Positions 27,413-35,486 of a stretch of 64,000 nucleotides of DNA are shown here, one piece after another. The stretch comes from Leucobacter salsicius M1-8 (GTDB lineage Bacteria; Actinomycetota; Actinomycetes; Actinomycetales; Microbacteriaceae): the NCBI RefSeq assembly GCF_000350525.1, contig NZ_AOCN01000027.1, forward strand, positions 1 through 64,000, given 5' to 3'. The first letter of the stretch is position 1. Each line of letters opens with the position of its first letter. The notes beneath the pieces were generated by a model. The model made no database searches and had not been told where the DNA came from. It saw only the letters and a list, made by a program, of their open reading frames with translations. Both the position numbers and the translations under genes were made by a program.

Positions 27413-27853
27413 ATGAACGACATCACCGCCCAGAAGGAACTCGTCAAGGCCCACATGGGTTCGCTGTTTGAAGGCGTGGAGATCGACACCGACGGTGATT
27501 TTTCAATTCGCTACGGCTCGAGCCGCGTATTCGTGCGTGTGCACGAGTTCGCAGAGAACTCGGCCCTCGCAATGGTCTTCTCCCCTGTGCTCACCAACGC
27601 CGAGAACACGGCCGAGCTGCGCGACTTCGTCGCGTTTGCCGGAGCCGACTATGTCTTTGGCAACTTCCTGCTCGTCGAGCGCGAGGGTACCAAGGTTGAC
27701 CTGCTCATGAAGCACAACCTTCTGGCCGATCACCTTGAGGCCGACGAGCTCGGGTTCGTCGTCGCTGGCATCGCTTCGACCTGCGATGAGCTCGATTCCG
27801 AGCTCGCGGCCCGCTTTGGTGGCGAGGTATTCCACGCGGACGACGCGGAGTAA
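27413..27853 (+). CDS. YbjN-domain protein
   Basis: A 146-residue protein of the YbjN/type III secretion chaperone-like fold. An alpha/beta pattern is visible, with DFSIRYGSSRVFVRVHEF, LAMVFSPVLTNAENTAELRDFVAFAGADYVFGNFLLVER and DLLMKHNLLADHLEADELGFVVAGIASTCDEL, a motif set common in actinobacterial YbjN proteins. These are probably cytoplasmic adaptors with no known enzymatic role. The frame runs upstream to 27152 through the divergent GDPD gene; the ATG at 27413 begins the conserved part. It converges with the following winged-helix gene, with 15 bases between the stops. Confidence 0.83.
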   Translation: MNDITAQKELVKAHMGSLFEGVEIDTDGDFSIRYGSSRVFVRVHEFAENSALAMVFSPVLTNAENTAELRDFVAFAGADYVFGNFLLVEREGTKVDLLMKHNLLADHLEADELGFVVAGIASTCDELDSELAARFGGEVFHADDAE

Positions 27854-27868
27854 TTTCCCCTGGGGTTA

Positions 27869-28453
27869 CTAGGCATGAGCCTCCGCAGGGCCCCCGTGAG
27901 CTTTGGTTCTGATCGACCCGGTGCCGTTTTCGTCAATGCGCACCGGGTCGTTCGCGAGCATCGCCAGCCCCTTCGTCGTGATCATGAAGGATTCGAGCGA
28001 CTCATTCCGCTTCGAGGCGTTCGGGGCATGCTGGGTCACTGCTGATTCAGATCCGGATCCGGACTGCTCAATGAATCCCATCTGCCGCAGCGTGGCGAGC
28101 GCCCAATGCACTCTCACCTCGAGCCGGTTCTCCCCCGAGCGCGTGTGCTGCTCAACCACGGCGGCACCGAGCTCAAACTCGTGCACGATCGCCTGAAGCG
28201 CATCGTGGGCCGAGCCCTCGCCCTTCGCAAGCAGACGCAGCACTGCCACGCGACAAATACTGATTGTGGGCATCCCGCCCCTGGTCGCGTCGCGGTGCGG
28301 CCCACCCCACCGTCGTTCGTCGTAGGTGATCGGCTCGCCGTAGTCGGGCGGATGCTCCCCCGCCTCATCTAGGTAGAGTCCCCCCACCACGGGTTCTTCG
28401 TGGTCGGATTCCTTCCCGGCGTGGCCACGCGATTCAGAATCTCGTCGGTTCAT
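27869..28453 (-). CDS. Winged-helix protein, Mrr N-terminal-like
   Basis: A 194-residue protein. The first ~65 residues are hydrophilic and disordered-looking (ESRGHAGKESDHEEPVVG). The rest resembles the winged helix found at the N-terminus of Mrr restriction proteins: ICRVAVLRLLAKGEG, then VRVHWALATLRQMGFIEQ and FMITTKGLAMLA. No nuclease domain follows, so a stand-alone DNA-binding role is likely. The ATG at 28453 has GGAAGGG ahead. It is divergent from the HNH gene. The match rests on pattern only. Confidence 0.6.
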   Translation of the reverse strand: MNRRDSESRGHAGKESDHEEPVVGGLYLDEAGEHPPDYGEPITYDERRWGGPHRDATRGGMPTISICRVAVLRLLAKGEGSAHDALQAIVHEFELGAAVVEQHTRSGENRLEVRVHWALATLRQMGFIEQSGSGSESAVTQHAPNASKRNESLESFMITTKGLAMLANDPVRIDENGTGSIRTKAHGGPAEAHA

Positions 28454-28597
28454 CACGGCCCTTCCTCTCACACGCCACTTCGGTGAGGCGCGAGCTTTCG
28501 TGGTGCCTCACTTCGACCATACGCCTGACTCGCGGTTGGCGACAGGGTGGGGACAGGATGGGCACTCAGGCTCCGCACCTCATTTGGGTGGCTCGGC

Positions 28598-28657
28598 TGA
28601 ATTCGGTCTTGAATTCGGTCTTGAATTCGGTCCTGAATTCGGTCCTGAATTCGGTCT
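28598..28657. repeat. Five 12-bp tandem repeats TGAATTCGGTCY
   Basis: Five perfect contiguous units (last base T or C) occupy the spacer just before the HNH-protein promoter. Each contains GAATTC. There are no spacers between units, so it is not CRISPR. A regulator array or simple slippage-prone repeat are both possible. Confidence 0.9.
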
Positions 28658-28666
28658 CATAAACCA

Positions 28667-28696
28667 TTAGAACAAATGTTCGAATCGTGATAAAAT
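28667..28696 (+). promoter_or_regulatory. SOS (LexA) box overlapping the HNH gene promoter
   Basis: GAAC-AAAT-GTTC followed by G (28670-28682) matches the Gram-positive/actinobacterial LexA core GAAC-N4-GTTC. A -35-like TTAGAA (28667-28672) and -10 TAAAAT (28691-28696), 18 bases apart, surround it, so bound LexA would block the promoter. The start codon follows six bases after the -10, leaving little or no leader. Confidence 0.75.
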
Positions 28697-28702
28697 GAGA
28701 CC

Positions 28703-30484
28703 ATGTCCAGCAACAACGCGGGCGCCCCTTTTGCCCCACTCCACCCCAGCCTTCAGGCCGCTTGGCCTGCCGGGTTTGGCTCGAGTGCCGCGGGATTGAG
28801 TGCCGCTGGTTCGAGTGCCGCGGGCCTGGTCACGCAAATGCAGGCGAGTCTCGCGGAGTGCGTCAGCCAGCTAGATGCTCAAGAGATCTCGTTCATGTCA
28901 GACGACGATCTCCTGTCACTCACCCACCAGTTCGAGAAGGCTGCTCATCTGCTCGATGCGCTGCTTGTTCGACTCTCGGGTGCGCTCGACGTTCGATCGG
29001 CACCACAACTCGAAGATTCCCTCGCGAAGAAGGCCGGGTGCCGCAACGTCACTGAGCTTCTGCAGCAACTTTCGCAGCGCCCCGCCTCCGCTATCGGCCG
29101 CCGACTCAAGATTGCTCGCGCCACGCGAGCAGAGGTGGGCATCTCAGGCTCGCCGCTTTCGCCGCGGTTCCCGGCGGTGGCGGCAGCGCTCGACGCAGGG
29201 CATCTGCCCGAGGACTCCGCATTTCAGATTATTCAAGCGCTCACGCGACTCCCCCACCACGTCGACCCGGAGCGCGTCTGGGTGGCGGAGCGCAGCATCG
29301 TCGCGCAGGCCGCCGGGTACCCATTTGACGATGCCGACGATGACACAGATCTTGATGCCGCCGACGATCAGTCCGCCGATGCCCCGCTTCCCCAAGACAG
29401 TGACACGGTTCGGCTCATTTGCGAGCGCTGGTGCGCATACCTTGACCAGGACGGCTCGGAGCCTGCCGAGGAAGAAGCGCTGGCGAATCGATACTTCAAG
29501 CTCGGCCGCGAGAAGAACGGGCTTGTGCCCGCGCACGGACTCCTCACCCCGGACACCGCGGCGCTCATGGGCAGCCTGTTCTCCTCGATCAATTCGCCGT
29601 TGACCAGCACCAATCTAGACGCGGGCGCGGGCGCGGGCGCGGGCGCGGATCAGTCTCGTGTTCGGTTCGTTGAATCCGGCCCCACGGCACTCCTCCCTGA
29701 GTCGGCCCAGGGAGATCCCAGCAGCGCGCTCAGCGACAGCAGCAGGTTTGCCCCCGAAATCCCGTCCGATGGCCGCTCCTACGGACAAAAGGTGCACGAC
29801 GCCCTGCGCATCGTCGCCGAGATCGCGGCTCGAGCCGCGGAGACACCGCAGCTCGGCGGCGCCCCGGTCACGGTGCTCATTCAGACCACCCAGGAGGAGC
29901 TTACAGACAGCCTCCAGCGGGACCTCGAGCTGGCGGCGGAGTTCCCACTCGCCGCTAGCGTAAACACAGCCGCCAACACAGCGAGCAGTGGCGCTGCCGG
30001 CACCGCCTGGTTGCACGGCCACGATGGGCTCCCGACCCCCGTCAGCATGGCGGTAGCTCGCCACGGCATCTGCACCGGTGCCACCCAGCGCGTGATCACG
30101 GGGCCTCACGGCGAGATCCTCGGGATCGAGAGCCCCACGCGAACGTTTACGCCGCATCAGCGCCGGGCAATCACAGCGCGAGACGGCGGGTGCATCATTC
30201 CAGGCTGCACGGTTCCCGCGCTCTGGTGTGAGGTGCACCACGTCGTCGAATGGGCACAGGGCGGGCCAACGTCTACCGACAACGGGGTATTGCTCTGTTG
30301 GTACCACCATCGAAATATTGACAGCAACGACTGGCACATTCGCATGATGGAAGGGCTCCCCGAGGTGCTCGCCCCGCCATGGATCGATCCGCACCAGCTC
30401 TGGCGAAAGACGCGCCCACCGCTACGCACGAACCCGACGCGAGCGGGTGGCTCAAGCCGTCGGGTCCGTGCGAGATTCGGCTAG
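28703..30484 (+). CDS. DUF222 / 13E12-repeat family HNH endonuclease-like protein
   Basis: A 593-residue protein of the 13E12 repeat family. The helical DUF222 region covers about residues 55-400. The C-terminal HNH domain is ITARDGGCIIPGCTVPALWCEVHHVVEWAQGG...LLCWYHHRNID, with the Cys pairs, the HH core and Asn of a Zn-bound HNH nuclease. Residues ~308-316 are an Ala/Gly run encoded by GCGGGC repeats. Many copies occur per genome in Actinobacteria; some mycobacterial ones are LexA-regulated, and an SOS box lies here too. Its biological role is unsettled. It ends convergently with rbsK, and the stops share four bases. Confidence 0.92.
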   Translation: MSSNNAGAPFAPLHPSLQAAWPAGFGSSAAGLSAAGSSAAGLVTQMQASLAECVSQLDAQEISFMSDDDLLSLTHQFEKAAHLLDALLVRLSGALDVRSAPQLEDSLAKKAGCRNVTELLQQLSQRPASAIGRRLKIARATRAEVGISGSPLSPRFPAVAAALDAGHLPEDSAFQIIQALTRLPHHVDPERVWVAERSIVAQAAGYPFDDADDDTDLDAADDQSADAPLPQDSDTVRLICERWCAYLDQDGSEPAEEEALANRYFKLGREKNGLVPAHGLLTPDTAALMGSLFSSINSPLTSTNLDAGAGAGAGADQSRVRFVESGPTALLPESAQGDPSSALSDSSRFAPEIPSDGRSYGQKVHDALRIVAEIAARAAETPQLGGAPVTVLIQTTQEELTDSLQRDLELAAEFPLAASVNTAANTASSGAAGTAWLHGHDGLPTPVSMAVARHGICTGATQRVITGPHGEILGIESPTRTFTPHQRRAITARDGGCIIPGCTVPALWCEVHHVVEWAQGGPTSTDNGVLLCWYHHRNIDSNDWHIRMMEGLPEVLAPPWIDPHQLWRKTRPPLRTNPTRAGGSSRRVRARFG

Positions 30485-31542
30485 TTTGCGGCGGCCCCGC
30501 CCGCGATCTCAGACTCGCGTAATACAGTGCTTTCGTTCGCAATAAACGTCTCGATCTCCTCACGGTTCGCATACGACGACTGCGCGCCGACCCGCTGCAC
30601 CGAAACCGCCGAAACCGCCGTAGCAAAACGAACGGCATCGGTCAGCGTCTCGCCAGCGGCAAGCTCACCCGCCACCGCTCCCACAAAAGCATCGCCTGCA
30701 CCAGTGGTGTCGACCGCGCGCACCCGGTACGCCGGCACGGCTACCGAACCCGCGCGCTCCGCGACGATCGCACCGTCAGCACCGAGCGTCACCACGACCG
30801 ACTGCGCACCGGCTTCCAGCAGGCGTTCGGCAAGTCGCCCGTAGATCTCGGCCTCGGGGTCGTCTGACGCCGCGCCCAGCACCTCCAGTGCCTCGTGCTC
30901 ATTCACAATCAGCGGATCGCACAGCTCAAGCACCGAGCCCGGGAGCTGCACCGAGGGGGCCGCATTAAGCACGACGCGAGCGCCCGCCGAGCGCGCCTCA
31001 GCCGCAACATGCAACGCAGTCTCGAGGGGAATCTCGAGGCTCAGCACCACCACACGCGCGTCGCGCCACACACCGCCCGGACGCGCGTCATGACTTGCGG
31101 CACTGGCCGTAGCAGCGTCAGCATCGGCGTCAGCATCGGCGGCAGCACCAGCCCTTGCTTCCACGGTCGCCACGTCGAGCGCATGATTCGCACCGGGCGA
31201 CACCACGATTGAGTTCTCACCATCGGGAGTCAGGAAAATGATGGCGGTGCCCGTGGGGCGATCCACCTGCGCCACGTGATCGACGTTCACCCCGGCAGCC
31301 GCGAGCTCCGACAGCAAGAACCCACCGTTCGCATCGGCACCCACGCACGCCACAAACGACACGTCGGCTCCACACCTGGCCGCCGCAGCTGCCTGATTCG
31401 CACCCTTGCCACCGGGCAACAGCGCGAGGTCACCGCCGAGCAGGGTCTCCCCGCCGCCGGGACGGCGCGGCACCTCCACGACTAGGTCGGCATTAGCGCT
31501 GCCGACGACCGCGACGCGGGCATTCCCCGCCACGTCAGGCAC
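30481..31542 (-). CDS. rbsK: Ribokinase
   Basis: A 353-residue PfkB-family kinase that makes ribose-5-phosphate from ribose. The N-terminus VAVVGSANADLVVEVPRRP, LPGGKGANQAAAAARCGA (first signature) and VDTTGAGDAFVGAVAGELA (catalytic Asp, anion hole) are as expected. It is longer than the usual ~310 because of an Ala/Asp-rich insertion around residues 132-157. It is the last gene of the nucleoside operon, two bases after a nucleoside hydrolase, and would use the ribose released by the three hydrolases. Confidence 0.93.
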   Translation of the reverse strand: MPDVAGNARVAVVGSANADLVVEVPRRPGGGETLLGGDLALLPGGKGANQAAAAARCGADVSFVACVGADANGGFLLSELAAAGVNVDHVAQVDRPTGTAIIFLTPDGENSIVVSPGANHALDVATVEARAGAAADADADADAATASAASHDARPGGVWRDARVVVLSLEIPLETALHVAAEARSAGARVVLNAAPSVQLPGSVLELCDPLIVNEHEALEVLGAASDDPEAEIYGRLAERLLEAGAQSVVVTLGADGAIVAERAGSVAVPAYRVRAVDTTGAGDAFVGAVAGELAAGETLTDAVRFATAVSAVSVQRVGAQSSYANREEIETFIANESTVLRESEIAGGAAAN

Positions 31543-31544
31543 GA

Positions 31545-32504
31545 CTACGCGCCCTGAAAGTCGGTGATCAGGCTCACCACGGTGTCGGCGATGGAGTCAG
31601 AGATCTCCATCAGCACGGTCGTGTGCGCGCCCTCCTGTTCGGGGTACCCGCGGTACTTGCCGCGCAGGTCGACGAGCGTCTGGCCATGTCCGGGACCGCC
31701 CGTCGTATCAACCTCCACGTTCACCACGGGGGCAAGCTGCACGTCGAGGTGCCCGGCCGCCGCCGCGACGGCGATCGAGTCGTGCATCGCACAGCTCCAG
31801 TCACCAAACACCATGTCGCGGTAAAACTCTCCGTAGAACTCGATGATGCGGCCCATGTACTGGCCAGCCGGGCCACCCGCCAACATCTGGTCGCGATGCT
31901 CGGCGGTGATCAGCACCTTCATGGTGACGTCGAGACCGGCCATCACGACGGGCCACTTCGCCGCGAACACGGCCTGTGCGGCCTCGGCGTCGTGCCAGAT
32001 GTTGGCCTCGGCCACAAAGGACACGTTGCCCGGAGCCGACGCCGATCCACCCATCAATGACACGCCCGCCACGAGCTTTGGCAGCTCCGGATCGAGCGCG
32101 AGCGCCGTCGCGATGTTCGTGAGCGGGCCTACCGGTACGAGCCAGACCTCACCCGGGTGCTGTCGCACGATGTCGATGATCTGCTGCGCGGCTGTGGTCG
32201 GCTCGGCCGCGCGCACGGGCTCGGCGTCGCCTGCATTGCCCTGGCCGTCGTCACCGTGCACGTGGTACGCGTACTCCGTCGGCCCACCCAGCAGCGGCCC
32301 GGCTGCACCCTGCGCGACCGGCACCTCGCCACGGCCCACGATGTCGAGCACACGCAGCGTGTTGCGCGTACCGCGCTCCACCTCAACGTTGCCCCACACG
32401 GTTCCGACCGCGAGCAGGTCGATGTCGGGGTGCAGCGCCGCGTACATGATCGCCATCGTGTCATCGACACCGGTGTCACAGTCGAGGATCATTTTGGTCG
32501 CCAT
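31545..32504 (-). CDS. Nucleoside hydrolase (paralogue 1)
   Basis: A 319-residue inosine/uridine-type nucleoside hydrolase, which splits ribonucleosides into base and ribose. The calcium-binding Asp cluster is in MILDCDTGVDDTMAIMYAA, LVPVGPLTNIATAL is the central motif, and the catalytic His/Asp region is CAMHDSIAVAAAAG. Compared with the neighbours, the first motif reads DCDTGVDD instead of DxDPGxDD. It lies two bases from rbsK and two bases from paralogue 2. Substrate preference (purine, pyrimidine or modified nucleoside) cannot be assigned from sequence reading alone. Confidence 0.92.
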   Translation of the reverse strand: MATKMILDCDTGVDDTMAIMYAALHPDIDLLAVGTVWGNVEVERGTRNTLRVLDIVGRGEVPVAQGAAGPLLGGPTEYAYHVHGDDGQGNAGDAEPVRAAEPTTAAQQIIDIVRQHPGEVWLVPVGPLTNIATALALDPELPKLVAGVSLMGGSASAPGNVSFVAEANIWHDAEAAQAVFAAKWPVVMAGLDVTMKVLITAEHRDQMLAGGPAGQYMGRIIEFYGEFYRDMVFGDWSCAMHDSIAVAAAAGHLDVQLAPVVNVEVDTTGGPGHGQTLVDLRGKYRGYPEQEGAHTTVLMEISDSIADTVVSLITDFQGA

Positions 32505-32506
32505 GT

Positions 32507-33472
32507 TTAGGCCTCCTTGAGCCGCTCATCGAGCGCGGCAATTCGTGTGTTCAATAGTGTTCTGAGGCGCGCCACGTCGACGCTTAGCGCGACGTCGCAG
32601 TTCGGCGCGTTGCCGCTGAGCCCCAGGTGGTCAACGACCGTCATGCCGCTCGTGAGCCGCCCGATGTTCTCGACATCGACGAAGAGCGAACGTGTCTCCA
32701 GGATATCGGGGTCGATGACTGCGGCGAGCGCGACGGCGTCGTGTTGCGCGGTGCCATCGCCTGACCGGTCCGTCGCGTAGTTCGCCATGATGTGTCCGAC
32801 CATTTGCGCGCAGGGCCCGTCCGAGGCGAAGAGTGCGGGGAGGTGCGCCGGTCCGACGAGCGCGTGGTCGGTGACGTTGAGTCCCACCATGGTGATGGGG
32901 ACCCCCGTCTCGCTCCCGAAGGCGAAGAGCCGGGCGGCCGCGTCGGGGTCGTAGTAAATGTTGAACTCCGCAGCGGGCGTCGTGTTGCCCGGCCTGTCGA
33001 GCGTGGCCCCTCCCATAATGACAAAGCGAGCAACTCTGGCAGCGGCGCGCGGAAAGTGCGTAATGAGTCCCGCAATATTGGTGAGCGGTCCGATCGCGGC
33101 CACGGTCACGGGCCGCTCACTCCCTTCGATGAGCCGAGCGAGCAGCGGGAGCGCGGGTTCGAGGATCCGTTCTGTCGCGGGCAACTCGTACCCACCCAGT
33201 CCGTTCTCACCGTGCACGTCCCAGGCGGGCAGCGTGTCTTGCCGCCACAGCGGCCCGGCTGCTCCAATCCCTATGGGCCCAGCAAACCCTACGAGGTCAG
33301 CGAGCGCCGCGAGGTTGGGGGCGGTCTTGTCGAGTCCCACGTTGCCGGCGACCGCGGTCATGCCCAGCACCTCCACCTCGGGGCTCGCCACGGCGAGCAT
33401 GATGGCGAGCGCGTCATCGATCCCCGGGTCGGTATCAATAATGAGCGGGGTGCGTGCTTCGAGGCCGGTCAT
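32507..33472 (-). CDS. Nucleoside hydrolase (paralogue 2)
   Basis: A 321-residue nucleoside hydrolase with the classical motif PLIIDTDPGIDDALAIMLA at the N-terminus, AAIGPLTNIAGLI in the middle and AQHDAVALAAVIDP with the active-site His. The start overlaps the end of paralogue 3 by four bases, so translation is coupled. Sequence similarity to the two other hydrolases is limited outside the motifs, pointing to old duplicates with different substrate ranges rather than a recent duplication. Confidence 0.92.
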   Translation of the reverse strand: MTGLEARTPLIIDTDPGIDDALAIMLAVASPEVEVLGMTAVAGNVGLDKTAPNLAALADLVGFAGPIGIGAAGPLWRQDTLPAWDVHGENGLGGYELPATERILEPALPLLARLIEGSERPVTVAAIGPLTNIAGLITHFPRAAARVARFVIMGGATLDRPGNTTPAAEFNIYYDPDAAARLFAFGSETGVPITMVGLNVTDHALVGPAHLPALFASDGPCAQMVGHIMANYATDRSGDGTAQHDAVALAAVIDPDILETRSLFVDVENIGRLTSGMTVVDHLGLSGNAPNCDVALSVDVARLRTLLNTRIAALDERLKEA

Positions 33473-34512
33473 GATCGCGGCTCCGGATCATGCCCGGCGC
33501 CGGTGTTCCCGTCGCCCAGCTGGCGCACCGATTCCACAACGAGTGCCGCGAATCGTTCCCAGTTGAGCTCGGTGGCGACGAGTGTGCGCAGGTCGCTCAT
33601 GCGCTCCGCGACCCCGGTTGAGTGCCTCATGCCCGGCTTGGTCTCGAAGTTCACGACGGTTTGGCCTTTGGTCCATTCCCCGTGGAGTTCGACACTGACG
33701 TGCGCTCGTTCCGTGCGCACGAGATCCGGATCAATGAGCATCGCGACGCAGCAGGCGTCGTGCACCGGGGGTGCCTCGAAGTCGAAGACCTCGCGGTAGG
33801 TCTTGCCAAAGAACTCCCAGATGTCGAGCATGAACTGGGCGACCTCCCGGCCGCGTTCGCCCGCTTCTTCCCCTGCCTGGCGCACCCGCTGCTGCAGCGC
33901 ATCGGTGGCGAGTGCCTGGTGGGTGAGATCGAGGCCCACCATGACGACCTCCCATGCCCCGCGAAACACGACCTCGGCGGCCTCGGGATCGACGTAGATG
34001 TTGTACTCGGCGGCGGGGGTCACGTTGCCGCGTGTATAGGAGCCGCCCATCAGCACCACCTGCCGCACGCGGTCCACGATTTCTGGGGCCTTGCGCATGG
34101 CGAGCGCGATGTTCGTGAGCGGCCCCGTGGGTACGAGGGTGACCGTCCCGGGTTCGTGCGCCATGACCGTGTCGATGATCAGGTCGACCGCGTGGCGTGC
34201 GTCGAGCTGTCCGGTCACCTCGGGCAGCACCGGGCCATCCATGCCGCTGTTGCCGTGGATGTCTTCGGACACGATCTGCGGGGTCACGAGGGGCCGGTCG
34301 GCTCCCTGGGCGATCGGTACGTCGATGCCCGCGATCTGACACACAGCCTGTGCGTTGCGGGTGACGTTGTCGAGCGAGTGGTTCCCCGCCACCGTGGTGA
34401 TCGCGAGCAGGTCGATGGCGGGGCTTCCCGCGGCGAGCAGGATCGCGATTGCGTCGTCGTGCCCCGGATCACAATCGAGGATGATTTTGCGGGCTGGGCT
34501 GGCGTTGGTCAT
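33469..34512 (-). CDS. Nucleoside hydrolase (paralogue 3)
   Basis: A 347-residue nucleoside hydrolase: KIILDCDPGHDDAIAILLA, LVPTGPLTNIALAM and PVHDACCVAMLIDPDLV carry the metal and catalytic residues. The motif DPGHDD is like that of the pyrimidine-preferring branch, which is a weak hint for uridine. The frame runs upstream to 35538 through the permease gene; the ATG at 34512 overlaps the permease stop by four bases and is the real start. A short hydrophilic C-terminal tail extends beyond the usual length. Confidence 0.92.
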   Translation of the reverse strand: MTNASPARKIILDCDPGHDDAIAILLAAGSPAIDLLAITTVAGNHSLDNVTRNAQAVCQIAGIDVPIAQGADRPLVTPQIVSEDIHGNSGMDGPVLPEVTGQLDARHAVDLIIDTVMAHEPGTVTLVPTGPLTNIALAMRKAPEIVDRVRQVVLMGGSYTRGNVTPAAEYNIYVDPEAAEVVFRGAWEVVMVGLDLTHQALATDALQQRVRQAGEEAGERGREVAQFMLDIWEFFGKTYREVFDFEAPPVHDACCVAMLIDPDLVRTERAHVSVELHGEWTKGQTVVNFETKPGMRHSTGVAERMSDLRTLVATELNWERFAALVVESVRQLGDGNTGAGHDPEPRS

Positions 34513-35486
34513 GCTGTCACCGTCCCCACACCCGCATCCGAGGTTTCTCGGTCCTTTGCGGCGAGCGCCTTCTTCGTGCGGGCCTTGAGTGCCGAGCGCA
34601 CTCGTACGGAGGCGAAGACCAGCGCGACGATCGTGATGATGTAGGGCACCGTCAGCGAGAGTGAGGAGTTCGCGCCGAGCAGACCGAGCCGATCGGCGAG
34701 CGCGTCGGCTGCACCGAAGATGAGGCAGGCGATCATCGTGCGGTACGGGCGCGCCAGCCCGAAGGTGAGCGCCGCGACGGCGATAAACCCGCGCGATGCC
34801 GTCATGCCCGAGGTGAAGGACCCGACAGTCGCCATCGCGAGCTGTGCGCCCGCGATACCCGAGAGCGCTCCCGAGATGAGGATCGAGATGAACTTCACGC
34901 GAAACACGTTGATGCCAGCAGCGACGGCGGCGGGCTCGTCCTCGCCCACCGCGCGCAGGTGCACTCCGTATCTCGTGCGGTACAGCACGTAGGAGTACAC
35001 GGGCACCGCGATGATGGCGAACCACACGAGCAGGGTCTGGTTGTTCAGCGCGCTGCCGAGCACGGGGATGTCGCCGATCGGGCCGAGGTCGATCCGTGGC
35101 AGAATGGCCTTCACCTCGCCCGGGGTCGCTCCCGCATTGCCGTAGAGCACAGTGAGCATGAGCACCGTCAGGCCCACTGCGAGCAGGTTGATGCCGATAC
35201 CGACGACGATGAAGTCGGCCTTGAACACGAGGGCCGCGACCGCGAAGATCACGGCCATGAAGAGGCCCGCACCCATTGCCGCGAGGATTCCGACGTAGGG
35301 GTTCGTGACGGATCCCACCGCGATGGCGGTAAATGCCCCGGTGAGCATCATGCCTTCGAGGCCGATGTTGAGGATGTTGCCGGTCTGTGTGAATGCGCCG
35401 CCGATGGCGGCCAGCAGAATCGGGGTGACCTTGAGCAGGATCACGCCGAGCATGCCGAGCGTGAAAATATTGCCGATGAGTTCCAT
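34509..35486 (-). CDS. Nucleoside ABC transporter permease 2 (BPD_transp_2 family)
   Basis: A 325-residue permease with about eight to nine hydrophobic helices, of the type partnered with BmpA/PnrA nucleoside-binding proteins. Family segments are FTQTGNILNIGLEGMMLTGAFTA, VGIGINLLAVGLTVLML and ASRGFIAVAALTFGLARPYR (EAA-like coupling region). It starts with ATG sharing one base with the stop of the fused ATPase-permease gene (TGATG). It supplies the second membrane half of the importer, pairing with the permease domain of the fused protein. Confidence 0.9.
   Translation of the reverse strand: MELIGNIFTLGMLGVILLKVTPILLAAIGGAFTQTGNILNIGLEGMMLTGAFTAIAVGSVTNPYVGILAAMGAGLFMAVIFAVAALVFKADFIVVGIGINLLAVGLTVLMLTVLYGNAGATPGEVKAILPRIDLGPIGDIPVLGSALNNQTLLVWFAIIAVPVYSYVLYRTRYGVHLRAVGEDEPAAVAAGINVFRVKFISILISGALSGIAGAQLAMATVGSFTSGMTASRGFIAVAALTFGLARPYRTMIACLIFGAADALADRLGLLGANSSLSLTVPYIITIVALVFASVRVRSALKARTKKALAAKDRETSDAGVGTVTA

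Noticed and set aside
28598-28657. CRISPR array
   Set aside because: The 12-bp units are contiguous with no spacers, the unit is too short, and no cas genes are present.
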